This document shows positions 10,663 to 23,517 of a stretch of DNA of 64,000 nt, in pieces. The notes beneath the pieces were generated by a model. That model did no database searches. It saw only the letters and a list, made by a program, of their open reading frames with translations, and was not told where the DNA came from. Location of the stretch: positions 349,501 through 413,500 of the forward strand of contig JARHVA010000460.1 of the NCBI GenBank assembly GCA_037957365.1. Direction: 5' to 3'. The DNA is from Torreya grandis (Eukaryota > Streptophyta > Pinopsida > Cupressales > Taxaceae). Position 1 is the stretch's first letter; every line of letters starts with the position of its first letter. Made by a program: the position numbers and the translations under genes.

Positions 10663-11365
10663 ATTAGGGGGAGTAAATATGGGTGACAAGTAACTTAGAG
10701 GGACATAGGCTGGACAATTATTGTCCACCATATTATGGTGAGGAGTGTAGGTGTAGATACCTCCCATAGGATTGTGATGAGGGAGATGGTAGGAAGGACT
10801 AATGTTAGGAATATGTGGATTTGGGTCATAATGAGTAAGGATGTCCTTGGGATATTGGTTTGAAGCATGATTATTGAGAGGAGGGTTGGATAGATACAAT
10901 AAAAATTGGTATGTTTACACTGTGATAGAAATAAGGGTGGAATGACCTTGATTATAGATTTTTTTTCCATACCTTAATTCAAAGAATCTTGGTTACTTTC
11001 TAAATCTTGAATGCAACCCACCAAGGGTGAGATGAGTTCATTCCAGGAAGAAGGAAAGGTGGTTGTAGTGACCTCTTTGGTAACAACCATAATAAGTATG
11101 ATTTGTTGACCACTAATATATCTATTGGAGTTAGAGGCATATGAAGGATATGTTTGATGTTTCCCCTATGGGTTGGAAATGTTTTGGCTAGTGGGAGGAG
11201 GATGTAAAGGCGTTTGTAGCCTACTCAGCCTATCCTCCAAATTGTAAATTCTATCAATATATTGGTCATGTTTTACCATACTTTGGGAAACTAGGCTTTT
11301 TACTCTAATTGATGGTTGGGTTGAAACATGAATGTTGGTATCAATCCTACTAGTGAAGGACATAT
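10663..11365 (-). pseudogene. Gag-like relic, upstream half (split by the Ty3 insertion)
   Basis: Minus-strand frames at 11166-11363 (a short region with a possible helix, HDQYIDRIYNLEDRLSRL) and at 10609-10899 (Pro/Asn/Tyr-rich, such as SPSYHLPHHNPMGGIYTYTP) precede the insertion. If the Ty3 element and one GTTTG copy are removed, the 10609-10899 frame continues without a shift from FTPPNQ into the sequence just left of 5824 (SHILPYTPSSYIPTTYAPP), then meets a stop. This shows the two halves were one frame. The function is inferred to be a retroelement Gag N-terminus and linker. The family is uncertain. Confidence 0.55.
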
Positions 11366-14300
11366 TTTTAGAGTCATGGTGATTTCTAGATGTTTTTTAT
11401 GTATCTTGTAGCTCACATATTAGTATTCATAATCTGATTTGTGAGTTGAAAGGATGAATTTGATATTAGGATTCCATTTTTTTGGAGGAGTTGTGTTATT
11501 CCAACAATGAAGGGAGGCTTCAAAAACAAGGTGAAGGATCCTCATATAGGTTTCACAGTCTATGTTTATCTCAAATATGTCCTTACTATAAATATTGAAG
11601 GAGTATATAATACTCTCTGAATATGAATCAAAACAAATAGTGAAGAGAATATTTATAAAATAGGGATATGTAAAAGGCTATGATTTACATGTTGGGTTCA
11701 CCAATATATATGCACATAAATTGGCACATGATAATCTTTGCACTTGACTCCCAAAGGTCTGGCCAAGGTATCCAATGTAATAGATGATGATGGGTAGCCT
11801 AAATGAAATAGGATGAGGCTAGACTAGAGGACAAGGGAAAGAGAATATAGTAGGATCACATTTGAAGGTTATTTATTTCATAGGGATGAATACAAAGAGG
11901 TTATATTAGAGGGTCTATGAGCCTAAATTATTCATCTAGGGTTTTAAACTAGCTAAGGATAAGAGTTGAGTTATGGGTAGAATGAAAAATATGAAGTCTA
12001 AGCTTAGAATAAATGTCAGTCTGAAGTACACTCACTAGAATGGAAGTAGACACTCTAGGAAATGGACTAGCACTATGAGGGTAAAAAGGCTCAGTGAGTC
12101 TCATTCAATGGTAGAGAAATATAGGATGATAATAGGTAAAATTCATATATAGTTTTGAGCATGTTTTAAGGTAAGTGCTTATTATTTTGAGTGTGTAATC
12201 AAGGATTTTTATTGCACTCATTTTGTTAAGGCTTTGGTTGTATAATTCATATTGGAAAGGCAATGGTTTTGAATTTTTTTGGTTATATAATTCATCTTGG
12301 AAAGTATTTGGTACTTGCACCCATCTTTTGAAAGGTTTTGATTGATGATTGTTTTTGTACTTGTGTGTATTTTAGTAAACCTTTTGTAAATAAATTGAGG
12401 CTAAATTGATTACTGAAATGAAAGTAAGGAAAGTAAAGAACTAACAACTAATGAAAGTAAATATGGAGAGAGGTGATTCCTTTTATCCTTTTCTCGAGTT
12501 TTTAGATGCATGAAATACTAAAAATGAAATCTAGCCTAACAAAATCAAATGCTGATTTCTAACTTTTATATATGCAAACTAAATGAAATTGTGTTTTGTA
12601 TTTTCAGATTGTAGATGAATGGATATATTATGAAATCTAAGGTTTTTTGACATGTATGTAAATGCAAAATTAAATATATATCCTAAGTGACAATATTATA
12701 GATTATATATAATTTATGTTTGCAAATGCAAGATAGACCAAGTTTTGGTGTTTCTAGATGGATGCAGACTAAGTTTTGAATGATTTTTTCTAAACAAAAT
12801 AAATATTTGAATTTTGATTTTATTAATCAACAATATAAGGACAATATTTTTAGTTTACTAAAATAAATAGAATCAAGTGAAAAAGAACACCTACTATGGT
12901 TTTCTACTTACTGCTGTGTTTGTTTGTAATTGAATAAGAGTTTGTTTTGAAATTGAAAACTGATTATAATTATGGATGAAAGTATGTGATTTTTTTCTAT
13001 CATTTAACTAAGATTTAGATGTAATTTTTTGATATGAAATGATATTTTAAATGACTACAAGTAATAAAGAGGATATCTAATATTTTTGGTGCAAATATGG
13101 GAGACAAGAATTCTTTTTCATATCAAATTTGCCTTTTCTTCAAATTAAATATTTAAAATAATGAAAGAAAGGAAACTAATCTTGTTAGAAACATGATTGC
13201 CATTGATGTTAAAAAGGATATTATGATCATGTCATTAATTATCAGTGATGAATATGGTGATAATGGTGATTATATCAAAGGTTAATGATGATTGGAATGC
13301 TTATGTGCATGAATGGAGTTCTTCCAATTCTTCATATTGATCATCTAGATAGTTTGGCTTTGTGATAGAAAAGATGATAAGGCATTTTGTTGACATCACC
13401 ATTGACACGTGTGAAAGAGTATGGGGGATATGGTCATATGGTTGTTATAAATCTAGTCCCTAGTTATTATACTCTAATTTTTAAGGCATGAGGCTAAGCA
13501 CAACAAGAGTTATGTAGGTGCAAAGTTAGCCTTCTAGGCAAAATGAATAGTCTCCATACTTAGACAAAATCTACACAAGTTCGTATAAAGTTGTCATGTT
13601 TTTAAAAAGATCATCAATGGGAATTTACAAAATAAATAGATAATAGATATGTTATGGTTTTTTCAAGAGAATCTTGAATATATGGACTACAGGTACAAAG
13701 GAGAAGGAATGAGCTTAGAATTGAATTATCTTTTCTCTCAGATTGGAGAGGGTTTATAGATAAAACCATAAGGGTTTAAGTTATGGCATCAATAAACACT
13801 TTCTATTTTGATGGTGAAAAGATATATCCTAGACTCTATAACTTAAGCTATAAATTAAGCCTTTGTCATCATCACGAAATTGGGTCCTCAACCTAGTAAT
13901 TATTGGCTCATATAGTGATCAAAGAATTTAATATATGTCCCAGCTTGATCGATCGCCCTTGCTTCATGACACAAAAATGATCCAATAGAGTGAATAAAAG
14001 TCAAATTATCAAAGGTCCCTCTAAGTAAACATGTTAATTCTAAGTGTCACAAGTACATGAGTCTATCAGATATAAAACTAATGAGAGTGAACCTAGCAAA
14101 TATAAAAGTTCAAGCTAGTTGGCAGATCAATGGTTCATGTTTAATCAACCATTAGAGATCTAACCTAGTTGATGAAGTAAAATTATAAAAAGGATCTATG
14201 ATTGAGCATGAAAGTGATAAGTGTCACAATCATGAAGCCTAGATAGTTAATGATCGAACTTATCAGAAGATATGATGGTGTATAGGTGATCATACAAAGG

Positions 14301-16721
14301 AGATCAAAAAGAGAAAATAGACTCAAATGCTATAAAGAGATCAACATTTAACAACTAGACAAAATTAAAGATCATTCATATCTGAAGATCCAATGACATG
14401 TAGAATCTTGGATGAGAGAGATCCAATGGAGTGAGTGGACTCAAATTGAATAAAATGATTGATGTTTATCGATATAAGCAGTAAGTTAAAAACCAAGCAT
14501 GTTTGAGAAGATTGATGGATCAAAAGCCATCCAAAGATATAGGAAGCAATGAGATGAGGTTAAAGTGTCAACTTTTAATGACCATGTCAAGGTAAATGTC
14601 TTGCACCTTCAGAGATCGAATGGTGTATTGGAGATAGGATCTAAAAATTGACAGACATATTTTAAAGAGTGGGACATTAAAGCATAGTAGTGTATAGAGA
14701 TCCAAGGAGCAAGAGAGCTTGAAGATGGCACAAAGAAAGATGTCGAAGGCTAGTATTTAAAGTTATGTCTAGAAAAATGGTTAGTTATAGGAAGTTATGT
14801 CTAGATAAATGGTTAGCTACAAGAACATGCAAGAAAGATGCAATTCACAATACATACAATTAGATTGATTAATCTAACCAATATAATATACATTAAAGAG
14901 CCTATGCATCAAAACTTGAGCCTAACAGATACCATTGATATTAAAGACAGCTACAATTATGGTGTGATGCATGAAATTAAGACATGAGAAAACTTACTAG
15001 AGTCCAGAATTGACATGATGGGTTAAAGTCTGAGTGTGAACACATAGAAGATGAAAACCCTAGATCAAATGTTTATATATATGATATCTATGACAAAGAA
15101 ATGATTTTGAAGAAATTCAAATTGTGTCAGATAGAAAATATATAGACACAAAACCAAATGATAGAGAGGAAAAGAAGAGGTTGTAGAGAGCGATATGAAG
15201 TGTGTCAAATAAATACATATCCAGACATAGAGAGAGGGGTAGAGAGGAAGAAAGGCACACAAAAAAAATAAGAGGTTCATTTCTTGAATGGTTAATTATT
15301 TAAAATGTAATTTTTTTAATAAGGATAAAAGGTGGGATTTTAAAAGGGCTTAAATATTTTAACATTAACAATATGACAATGATCATTCATATAGGAAGAC
15401 ATAATGTTTAATTGCTTGGAAAAATAACCCAAGCTTAAAAAAATCAATGTACCAATAAAAAATTGATAGTAAAACTAATAGTATAGCAAAATACCCATAA
15501 GATTAAATTGCAAATGAATAAAGATAATTGAGATCTATACAATAAGTGCTTGATTATTTTTCTGGCTCTTAGTTCTCTTGTTAGGACCAACTTGATTATT
15601 TTTTTGTTATACTAATGTGGAGTCTTGTTGGTATTATAGGGTGAAAGCATGTTGATATATTTTAAATGAAATATTTGATGTTGTGAATTAAGTAAACTAA
15701 ATTATAAATTATTTGAGTCCATTTGAACAATTCACTATTATAATTATAAAATTTATTATTTCTTGACTTATATAGTTTTAAAAAAAATATAATAATTTTA
15801 GAAATGATTCAAGTTAAAAATCATTTTTTTTATAAATGTTACATTTTATTTCCCACCACACTTTCAATGCATATATTTAATATTATAAAAATAAACATGG
15901 CTAATTAGATATTTTATGCTTTCATAATCCATAAAAAGTAGATTTATAGGGTTTAGAAATAATATGCACCTCTTATTACTTAATATTTCAGTTCACCAAC
16001 CATGATTCATCTTGATTCTCTTTCTTTTAATGATAGATCATGGTTGGTGATCTGAAATTTAGAGTAAAAATATTCCAACATTTCTAATGTATATAAGTTC
16101 ATATTCAAATACTTCTTTTACTATATGATATCTTCTACACTTATAATAGTGATATACATTTTATATTCTAATTTGGATAATATTATATAGGGTTAAATAA
16201 TAATACTATGTCTCATTAGGTGGTCAAAAAATAATAATATGAAAATAAATCATAAAAAATACTTAACGATTTAAAAAAAAATAAAAAAATAAAATGAATG
16301 CCTTACATATTTGTATATATAAGTTAAAACAAATAAGTTTGTTTACTTTCAATGACTAGAACTTAAGATATTTTGAGGAGAGATTAAAAGTGTATGTGAC
16401 TTCTTCATGTCAAAAAGTGGAACACATTATTGTGTTGTGGTGCATAATAAATTAATATTGTTTTAAATACTAAGTACAAATCAATCACAACACCCACAAC
16501 ATGCTTTTATTATTGATATTGAGGGGTTTCCTTCAATCTTATTGGTGTGAATTTAATTGGCTTCATCTCTCAAAAAAACTTGAAAATATTTATGAGCTAT
16601 TAAATCTATAGGAGCTGGACAAAGCATGGATAACATGAAATTTTTTGTATTGAATTCTCTTTTACTTTTGGTACTTGATAGATATGAATTCATTTATTAT
16701 TATTCTTTTTCTCTATATGTT
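11366..16721. other. Long AT-rich region with no recognised gene
   Basis: Only short, unrecognisable open frames on either strand. Part of it (about 13900-14760) is rich in GATC-containing phrases such as AGATCCAAT and GATCGATCG, which suggests degenerate repeats or an old retroelement leader. I could not define a unit. A small hairpin lies at 15983-16060. No LTR pair, primer site or protein domain was found. Confidence 0.45.
15983..16060. repeat. Inverted repeat / hairpin, 24-bp arms
   Basis: Left arm 15983-16006 (contains CACCAACCATGAT) pairs with 16037-16060 (contains ATCATGGTTGGTG) with about two mismatches, around a 30-base loop. Pairing weakly continues outward. It could be a MITE remnant or a folded-RNA source; nothing else supports either. 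Confidence 0.6.
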
Positions 16722-17735
16722 TTTGAACTCATATTTTGACCAAGCATAACAAATCCAAGCATACACATGTGAAGGGTAAATTCAAATACCATACCCAATA
16801 CCTCAAGTAAAGCATAGTGTGTAATTGATAAAGATAGTTACATAACATGGAACATATAGACCAAACATGCAAAAATTCATGCACTTGACTGATGGATCCT
16901 AGTTAACATCAAGGAGATTAGTCTATGATATTTCACCTACTAAGTCTAAAATACACAAGAAATGATAACATGACAATGAGAGACCTATCAAAGTTAACGT
17001 GATTTATGGGAACCAAATGATAGAAGTTATGATACAAAAAAGTTGGGAAGTGACAAAAAACAACGAGGTAGATAAGCTTGATTAGAGTAGAGGAATAATT
17101 TCCAAGAGGACATCTAACATAATACATACTAAGTGGTGGTAGATGAGATACCAAGTGACACACTATTATTTTGAGAGCCTATAAAAAGAAGGCATCTAGG
17201 GAGGAGAAATAAAGTCAATAATTAAGCATGGATTTGCTGCTGAAATATTCTTGGAGTCAAGAGAGAGATAACATAGTAAGCTAAAAAGTATGTTAAAGTT
17301 CCTTCAATCACCTTATAGTATTTATATTAATGAACTATTAATCAATGAATATAATTTTTACTAAGGTCATCATTGCTATCCTTGCCATGGCTATGAATGA
17401 TGGTTAGATGTTGTGCCATTGAATGAATGAATGATTACTTTAAATGGAAATGATATGATATGGACCACATGAATACATTATTTTTGTCATTTATTGTTAG
17501 GATAAAGTAGGGAAGGATCTTGGAAACCCCTTACATATGAGTGCCCACATGACTAAGTAAAGGAAACCATTTATAATTAACCCCAACTTCACTTGGTCCC
17601 CATAAATGATTCAAGTTAGTAAGTAAGGATGATTAAATGATATGTTATTGTGAGAAGGTTAATTTTTGGTATCCAAAAAGGAGTATATGAAATAATTAGC
17701 ATGCAAGTGACCCTTAGGTTAAATTAGACCAAAAC
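16722..17735. repeat. LTR-like direct repeat, copy 1 (about 1 kb)
   Basis: Matches 19758-21195 in the same orientation across its whole length, with many substitutions and small indels. Shared landmarks include TTGACCAAG near the left end, ATACCTCAAGTAA, TAAGTGGTGGTAGATGAG, a TATA-like CTATAAAAAGAAGG (17178), CAATCACCTT, GACTAAGTAAAG and GAGAAGGTTAA. The size, spacing and TATA-like box suit a pair of LTRs. No terminal target duplication could be defined. Confidence 0.65.
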
Positions 17736-19757
17736 TTTGTTTTTTGTTGCTAAAACCTAGTCAAATTTTGTTAATGTAATTTTAGTAGGAAGTTGAGTTC
17801 TCGTTTTTCATGAACTTGGAGTTTTAAATTTAAATCATTTTCTATTATAAGTCAAGAAGATGATAGACAGTGGACTAGATAACATCCTAATGTAGCTAGC
17901 TAGGTTCCTACCTATATGAGCAACACATGAGGGTAGAAGGTAAAAGGGGCATGGTATTTATATGGTAGAGGGAGAGAAAGGTTTCAATGAGGAACCAGAT
18001 GAGTTTGAGCTCAAGAGGCTTAAGAATATTTATATTTGGCAGAATGTTATGGCTAAAATATGACCTTAGGTAAATGAGAAATTTTGAATCCATAATTATT
18101 GTGAGGACTTGCATAAAATAAGGATGGAATGAGGAATAATATTTCATGGAGGATGTGTGATCCATTGAAATATAAATGTGTGCCATTGAGTTATATTCAA
18201 CTCTAGAAGTAGAAGATAAATCACTTGAAGTAAAAGACTTTTAGGAATAGGCTCCTAGAGACATGATTGTTTTCCTTTCTACATGAAATGGGTACTCATG
18301 TACAGCGTTTTTGATGTAATAATATTTTGTGTCGTATGTAATAAGTCATATGCCATTATATTTCTATATTTTTATGCCTTGGTAGGTTAGTGTATCTTAT
18401 TATTGATCTTTGGCATTAGTTATACATCATGTTTTATAATAATGTGTGCAACCTCTTAAGTCTAATTAGACGAGTTCAGTGGAAGATTTATTATGAAATC
18501 CTTATGCTAGACATATATGTTTTTCAGTAAGTGTCATTGTGAAATTTTTGTTATGACCTCTCTCTAGTGAATGACAAATTGAAGGTAATAGATTTTTATC
18601 CTAGTGACCATTGCAACAAAGGAAGATTGAGATTTATGCTAGAGGATAAGACATAATACCCCATAATGAAAATTGTTGTGATGGAGGAATAGGCACATGA
18701 TTTAGTGTGAGGTGGAGTGAAAGGATGTGTAAACTAAATTCCAAGTATGGATAAGTGTGACATGGGATGTGAATAATCACAAGGATACAAGTGGAGTTGG
18801 GATTGACTTGATATGAAGGACCTATAAGGAAAGGAAGCATGCAAGAGGAAAGAAACCATAGTAATTAGGAACACATAAGAGAAATTCAAGGTAAGGAATC
18901 ACATAAGAGAAAGTGAATGAAATACAATATGTGTTGAACAAGGAATATGAGTTATATAAAAAATTCACCATGGCCAAGAGTATGCTAAAAAAGAGTTGAA
19001 GAATTATACCAATGCAAAAATCACATTGGTGTAATAATAGGAGAAGTGCTTAGAATCAAAGTGAAATGTAGATGAAATGGAGTTCAAGAATGGATGCACA
19101 TGAAGGGCAAAAACCAAATCATAAATAACATATTGTAGGGAAAGAAAGCGCATGAATGGAGTTTAGTGCCCAAAAACAAAAAATAAATTAAAGGATAAAA
19201 ATAATTGTGGGCCACATAAGTATATGAGTAGATTGTGACAACTAGGAACAATATTTGGATGCATGCAAAAAGACCATATGGACAGGAAGCATGACAGAAA
19301 ATGAGTGAAATGCCTAAGAACTAAAAAATAAAAAAATAGGTGAAGGTCACACCAAAATTAAATTTGCACAAGATGGCATCATTAATATTAAATAACTTAC
19401 ATCACCTAGAGGTAAAATGAAGGTCAATACACATATGAATCTCAAACAAAGAATCAAAATCATGTAAGAGGAATGGAGAAATAAAATGTGCATAAGATGA
19501 ATTAACCTTGAGCATGCATAGGTAAAGTAGGTAAACATGTAAGAAAGGGGCACCCTCAAGTTTTTATTATGGACGAACAGAGCATGCATAGATAGGAGGC
19601 ACACATGGACCACAATCACCAAAATTGAGACAAAACATACCCAACAAAGATGTACCCAGTACCCAGAGGAGCTCTGAACATGTAAAAGAGTAAAGCCAAG
19701 GAGGAAAAGGGATCAATAGGTTTTTTTAGGATAGACAACTAGGTTAGTGTGGGTGAT
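17736..19757. mobile_element. Non-coding interior between the LTR-like repeats
   Basis: About 2 kb with no domain-bearing frame; the minus-strand frames at 17908-18186, 18634-18840 and 19347-19622 match nothing I know. A purine-rich tract (AAGGAGGAAAAGGGA, about 19698) lies 45-60 bp before the right repeat, which would fit plus-strand orientation. No initiator-Met primer site follows the left repeat. If this is one element, it is a non-coding (LARD/TRIM-like) derivative. Confidence 0.4.
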
Positions 19758-21195
19758 GTTGAACTTGAAGTTTGACCAAGATTAACAAAATGCTGACATG
19801 CATGCGTGAAAGGTAGAGCCAAAGACTGTATCCAATACCTCAAGTAACACATAGTGTGCACCTGATAAAGATAATTAGATACCATGGTAGGTGCTAATCA
19901 AATAAGCATAAGCACACACACTTGATTGATGCATCCTATAATCCTAGGACATGCTGATGGTATCAACCTATGTGATCGATAATATAGTTAGAAAGATGGT
20001 GGAAGTGATAACTTGACAATGACAAACTTATAAAAGTTAACATGATTTTTAAGAGGAAAATGATGATAGTTATAATCTTGATAGGTAGTTGGGAAACAAT
20101 GACAGATGGCTAGGTAGATAAACTTGGGTAGAATAGAGCAATAAATTTGAAGAGTACATCCATCATAGTAATTGCTAAGTGGTGGTAGATGAGCTACCAA
20201 GTAACACTTAGGGATGTTTTGGGACCTTATAAAAGGAAGGAACTTGGGGAGGAGAAATAAAGTTTACGAGTAAGGAGAGGTTACTAAAATATTGATAGAG
20301 TCTAGAGAGAGATAGTCTAGTTAGCTAAGGAGTATGCTCAAGTGCCTACAATCACCTTGTAGTCTTTTTATCAATGAACTATTAATTGATAAATAGAATT
20401 ATTACAGTTAGAAAGATGGTGTAAGTGATAACTAACAATGACAAACCTATAAAAGTTAACATGATTTTTAAGAGGAAAATGATGATAGTTATAATCCTGA
20501 TAGGTAGTTGGGAAACAATGACAAATGTATAGGTAGATAAACTTGGGTAGAATAGAGTAATAAATTCTAAGAGGACATACATCATAGTAATTGCTAAGTG
20601 GTGGTAGATGAGCTACTAGGTGACACTTAGGGAAGTTTTGGGAGCTTATATTAGGAAGGCACTTGGGGAGGAGAAATAAAGTTTACAAGGAGATGTTACT
20701 GAAATATTTTGAGTCTAAAGAGAGATAGTCTAGTTAGCTAAGTAGTATGCTCATGTGCCTACAATCACCTTGTAGTCTTTATATCATTGAACTATTAAGT
20801 GATAAATAGAATTTTTGTTGAGGTCATCATTATTATCCTTGTTATGGATATGAATTATTATTGGATGTTGTGTCATTTAATGAATGAATACTAATTTTAA
20901 ATATAATTATTATGATCTGGACCCTAGGAGTGCATTCTTGTTGTCATGTATAGCTAGGATAGAGTAAGGAAGGCTCTAGTTAATCCTATTCACATGAGGT
21001 ACACACATGACTAAGTAAAGTAAACCATTTCCAACTAAAATCGATCTCACTTGCTTTCAGTCTGTGATTTAGGTGAACATGCAAGGAGACTTGTATGATA
21101 TGTTTGTATGAGAAGGTTAAGTGTTGGTATTGAAGATGAAATACATGAAATAACTAGCACATGTGTTATCCTTAGTCTAAACTATACCAACATAT
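19758..21195. repeat. LTR-like direct repeat, copy 2, with internal duplication
   Basis: Partner of 16722-17735. It is longer because the central block is present twice in tandem (19987-20406 and 20407-20826). It has a TATA-like CTTATAAAAGGAAGG near 20226. Confidence 0.65.
19987..20826. repeat. 420-bp tandem duplication inside the LTR-like repeat
   Basis: Two adjacent copies begin GTTAGAAAGATGGTG at 19987 and 20407 and run in parallel to GATAAATAGAATT. They are far more alike than either is to the matching part of 16722-17735, so the duplication arose after the two LTR-like copies diverged. Confidence 0.8.
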
Positions 21196-21865
21196 GTGTA
21201 ATCAGCTCTTGTTAAAAAGATACTTCTTCCTTGGATCTGATTGGATCCATGCTTTCTTTTATGCAATATTTTAGCCTCAACTTGTGTTTTATATAAGATT
21301 GTTATCAATTCATTTCTATGAAAAATAAAGATTATGTACATATTTTATTACAATTGATAAAATATGTTTCTATTCATTTTTTACCCTTCATATTTATTCT
21401 TGATTCTCTACCTCCATTCCCATATTTGAGTTAGATCTTACCTGTTGCTTTAGTTGATGTATTTTGCCAATATATTTGAGCATGTTTTAAATTATATTCA
21501 AATATATGAATAATTCATTCTATTTTGGTGGATCACATCTTGTTCTTTTTTCTTTTTTATCTTCCCCTTTTCCCTCAACAAGATTTTGTTTATGGATTAG
21601 AGTAGAAAGGAGTCATCCTTCTTTGATGGTTGTTCCATATTTGTAGTCCCACACTTGTAGAACTTCTCATGTTGTTCTTGAAGTTCAATAAACATTTCAA
21701 TCTGACACTTCTGAGTAGTAACATATCTCACATTTTATAAAAATAGTTTTATGTCAAAATAAAATACCATGAATACCAATGATTACTGAGTCATAATATT
21801 ATACTCTCACCCAAACATAAACTAATTCAGCTCTTTTAAATATATCCATCAGAAAAACATGATAT
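21196..21865. other. AT-rich spacer with nothing recognised
   Basis: No open frame of note and no repeat partner detected in the window. The left edge of the tandem segmental duplication lies at or near its right end. Confidence 0.4.
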
Positions 21866-22000
21866 GTATGTATCGATCTCAAGGTTTTTATCTTCGATTT
21901 GTCATATAGTTTTTCCTATTGAAAATTTATACACTAATTAACAACTCCATCACCCTATTATCATATTTCTTATTGTATGTTGACTAATGGCCTCAAATAA

Positions 22001-22279
22001 CTAGCTGGACTACAATTTCAAGCTTTAAAAAATATTTTAAGAAAAAGGCAAGATCCAAAATTCACTGCATACACAAGATATCATGATTTTTTGATTTCGT
22101 TCTTCAAGAAAGAAGAAAAAACCATACATGATGGTGAAATGGACGTAAAATTTAAGGCTGATCATTTTTTTGAACATATTCATGAACATAACATTGCCCC
22201 ACCATACTCGACTGCTCTTGTAGGTTATGCTTCTTATTGTAATTTTTTTTACTTAAGTGAAAGTTTTATTCTTCTATAG
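22001..22279 (+). pseudogene. Unidentified open coding-like segment, duplicated in copy B
   Basis: A stop-free forward frame of 92 codons, counting upstream of the first usable start. It runs LAGLQFQALKNILRKRQDP, FTAYTRYHDFLISFFKKEEK, TIHDGEMDVKFKADHFFEHI, HEHNIAPPYSTALVGYAS. It is charged and looks protein-like, not like random AT-rich translation. The matching part of copy B (about 33900-34130) keeps traces (IDVKFNVNHFYEYI) but has stops. I do not recognise the family. It may be an exon or a gene fragment; there is a possible splice boundary near the GTAGGTT at 22219. Confidence 0.4.
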
Positions 22280-23352
22280 AACTCGTAATTAGCTTGGAAA
22301 CGCTTAGAAATTAACATAGTTCCAAAAAACATTTTATTAAAATCAGGTTTAAGACACTAAAGACTAACTAACAAATCAATACAAAGTGGAAGTATCCCAA
22401 AGTTAATCTAGACTAAATTGTTGGTTTCTCCATGCCAAAAACTTAACCTAATCAATGTAAACATAGTAATTCATTAAGAAAAAAAATGCTCATATTTGGG
22501 ATTCTAACGTGTCCACTCACTAATCATTTTGTAGCTCTATGTGAAACATGATGTTTGAAGCCCTTAATTATCTCCACTCTAGAATGATGTGAAGAGACAT
22601 CATACAAAACCTAAAAGAATTTGACTTTAACAACCAAATTCAATATGTTTTCTTTAATTTGTTCTATATTACATAGGTACACTCATGTCATTTTGAGCCT
22701 CAAAAAAAGGTAATCTTACTTGTAAGTTTTATTATTAAGATAGGGGAAACATAAGTAGAAAACAATTTTTTTGAGACCTCAATTTTTTTGAGACCTTAAC
22801 ATTATCATAATTCTTTAGATAAATATTATTAATCCAATTTCAGATCATTTAAGTACTTTGCAATATTATAATTAAACCCAATCTCAAAATCATTTTTATA
22901 AATTCTATTTAAACTAACCAGTAGATAATTTTCAAACATTATTTTATCAATAATTTCTTAAATATTTTAAATTGTATAATCTTTTTAATATAAAATTGTA
23001 TTGATATGCGATATTAAATTTTAGATTGTAAAAATGACATGTCTAATTTACTTATAAATTCTATTCAAACTTTTCTTTAATTTAAAATTCCCTGTACTAT
23101 ACTCTCATGATAGTGCCTTACATTTTCTAATTAAATTTGATTAATGATCTTTTGATTAACTTTTCTTGAAAAATGTTGGGGGCCTACACAATCTGGCACG
23201 ATCTCTGAAAAAGAAGAAATTTCAAATAAAAATTAGATTAGATTTCCTCGATTCCCATGGGCGTGGAAAGCAGCAAAAATGGCCAGTCCAATGACTGTAA
23301 CGAGATCCAGTGACTGTACGCATTTGTCTTTTGGGAAGGGAAAAACAACACG

Positions 23353-23517
23353 ATGGACAGGAAATTGGAGGCATCTGTTAATGATATGAAAAGACAAGAA
23401 GCAAATATTGCGAATAACATGTCCCAACTCATGTTATTCCCATTTTTTATTTCTCTAGTGCAGACAGACAGAATCTCATGTATGACTCACATTACATTAA
23501 CTTTACTGTATCAGTAA
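23353..23517 (+). CDS. Possible exon-like frame with helical segment (uncertain)
   Basis: A 54-codon forward frame starts MDRKLEASVNDMKRQEANIA and continues NNMSQLMLFPFFISLVQ: a charged helix followed by a hydrophobic stretch. It lies in the only locally GC-richer, CpG-containing spot of the block. A sequence matching a splice donor (TCA|GTAAGTGG) lies at its end. Overlapping minus-strand frames (23233-23427 and 23238-23432), one with a hydrophobic signal-like start (MSWDMLFAIFASCLFISLTD), are an alternative. I do not recognise either protein. This may be a relic of a host gene or chance. Confidence 0.2.
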   Translation: MDRKLEASVNDMKRQEANIANNMSQLMLFPFFISLVQTDRISCMTHITLTLLYQ

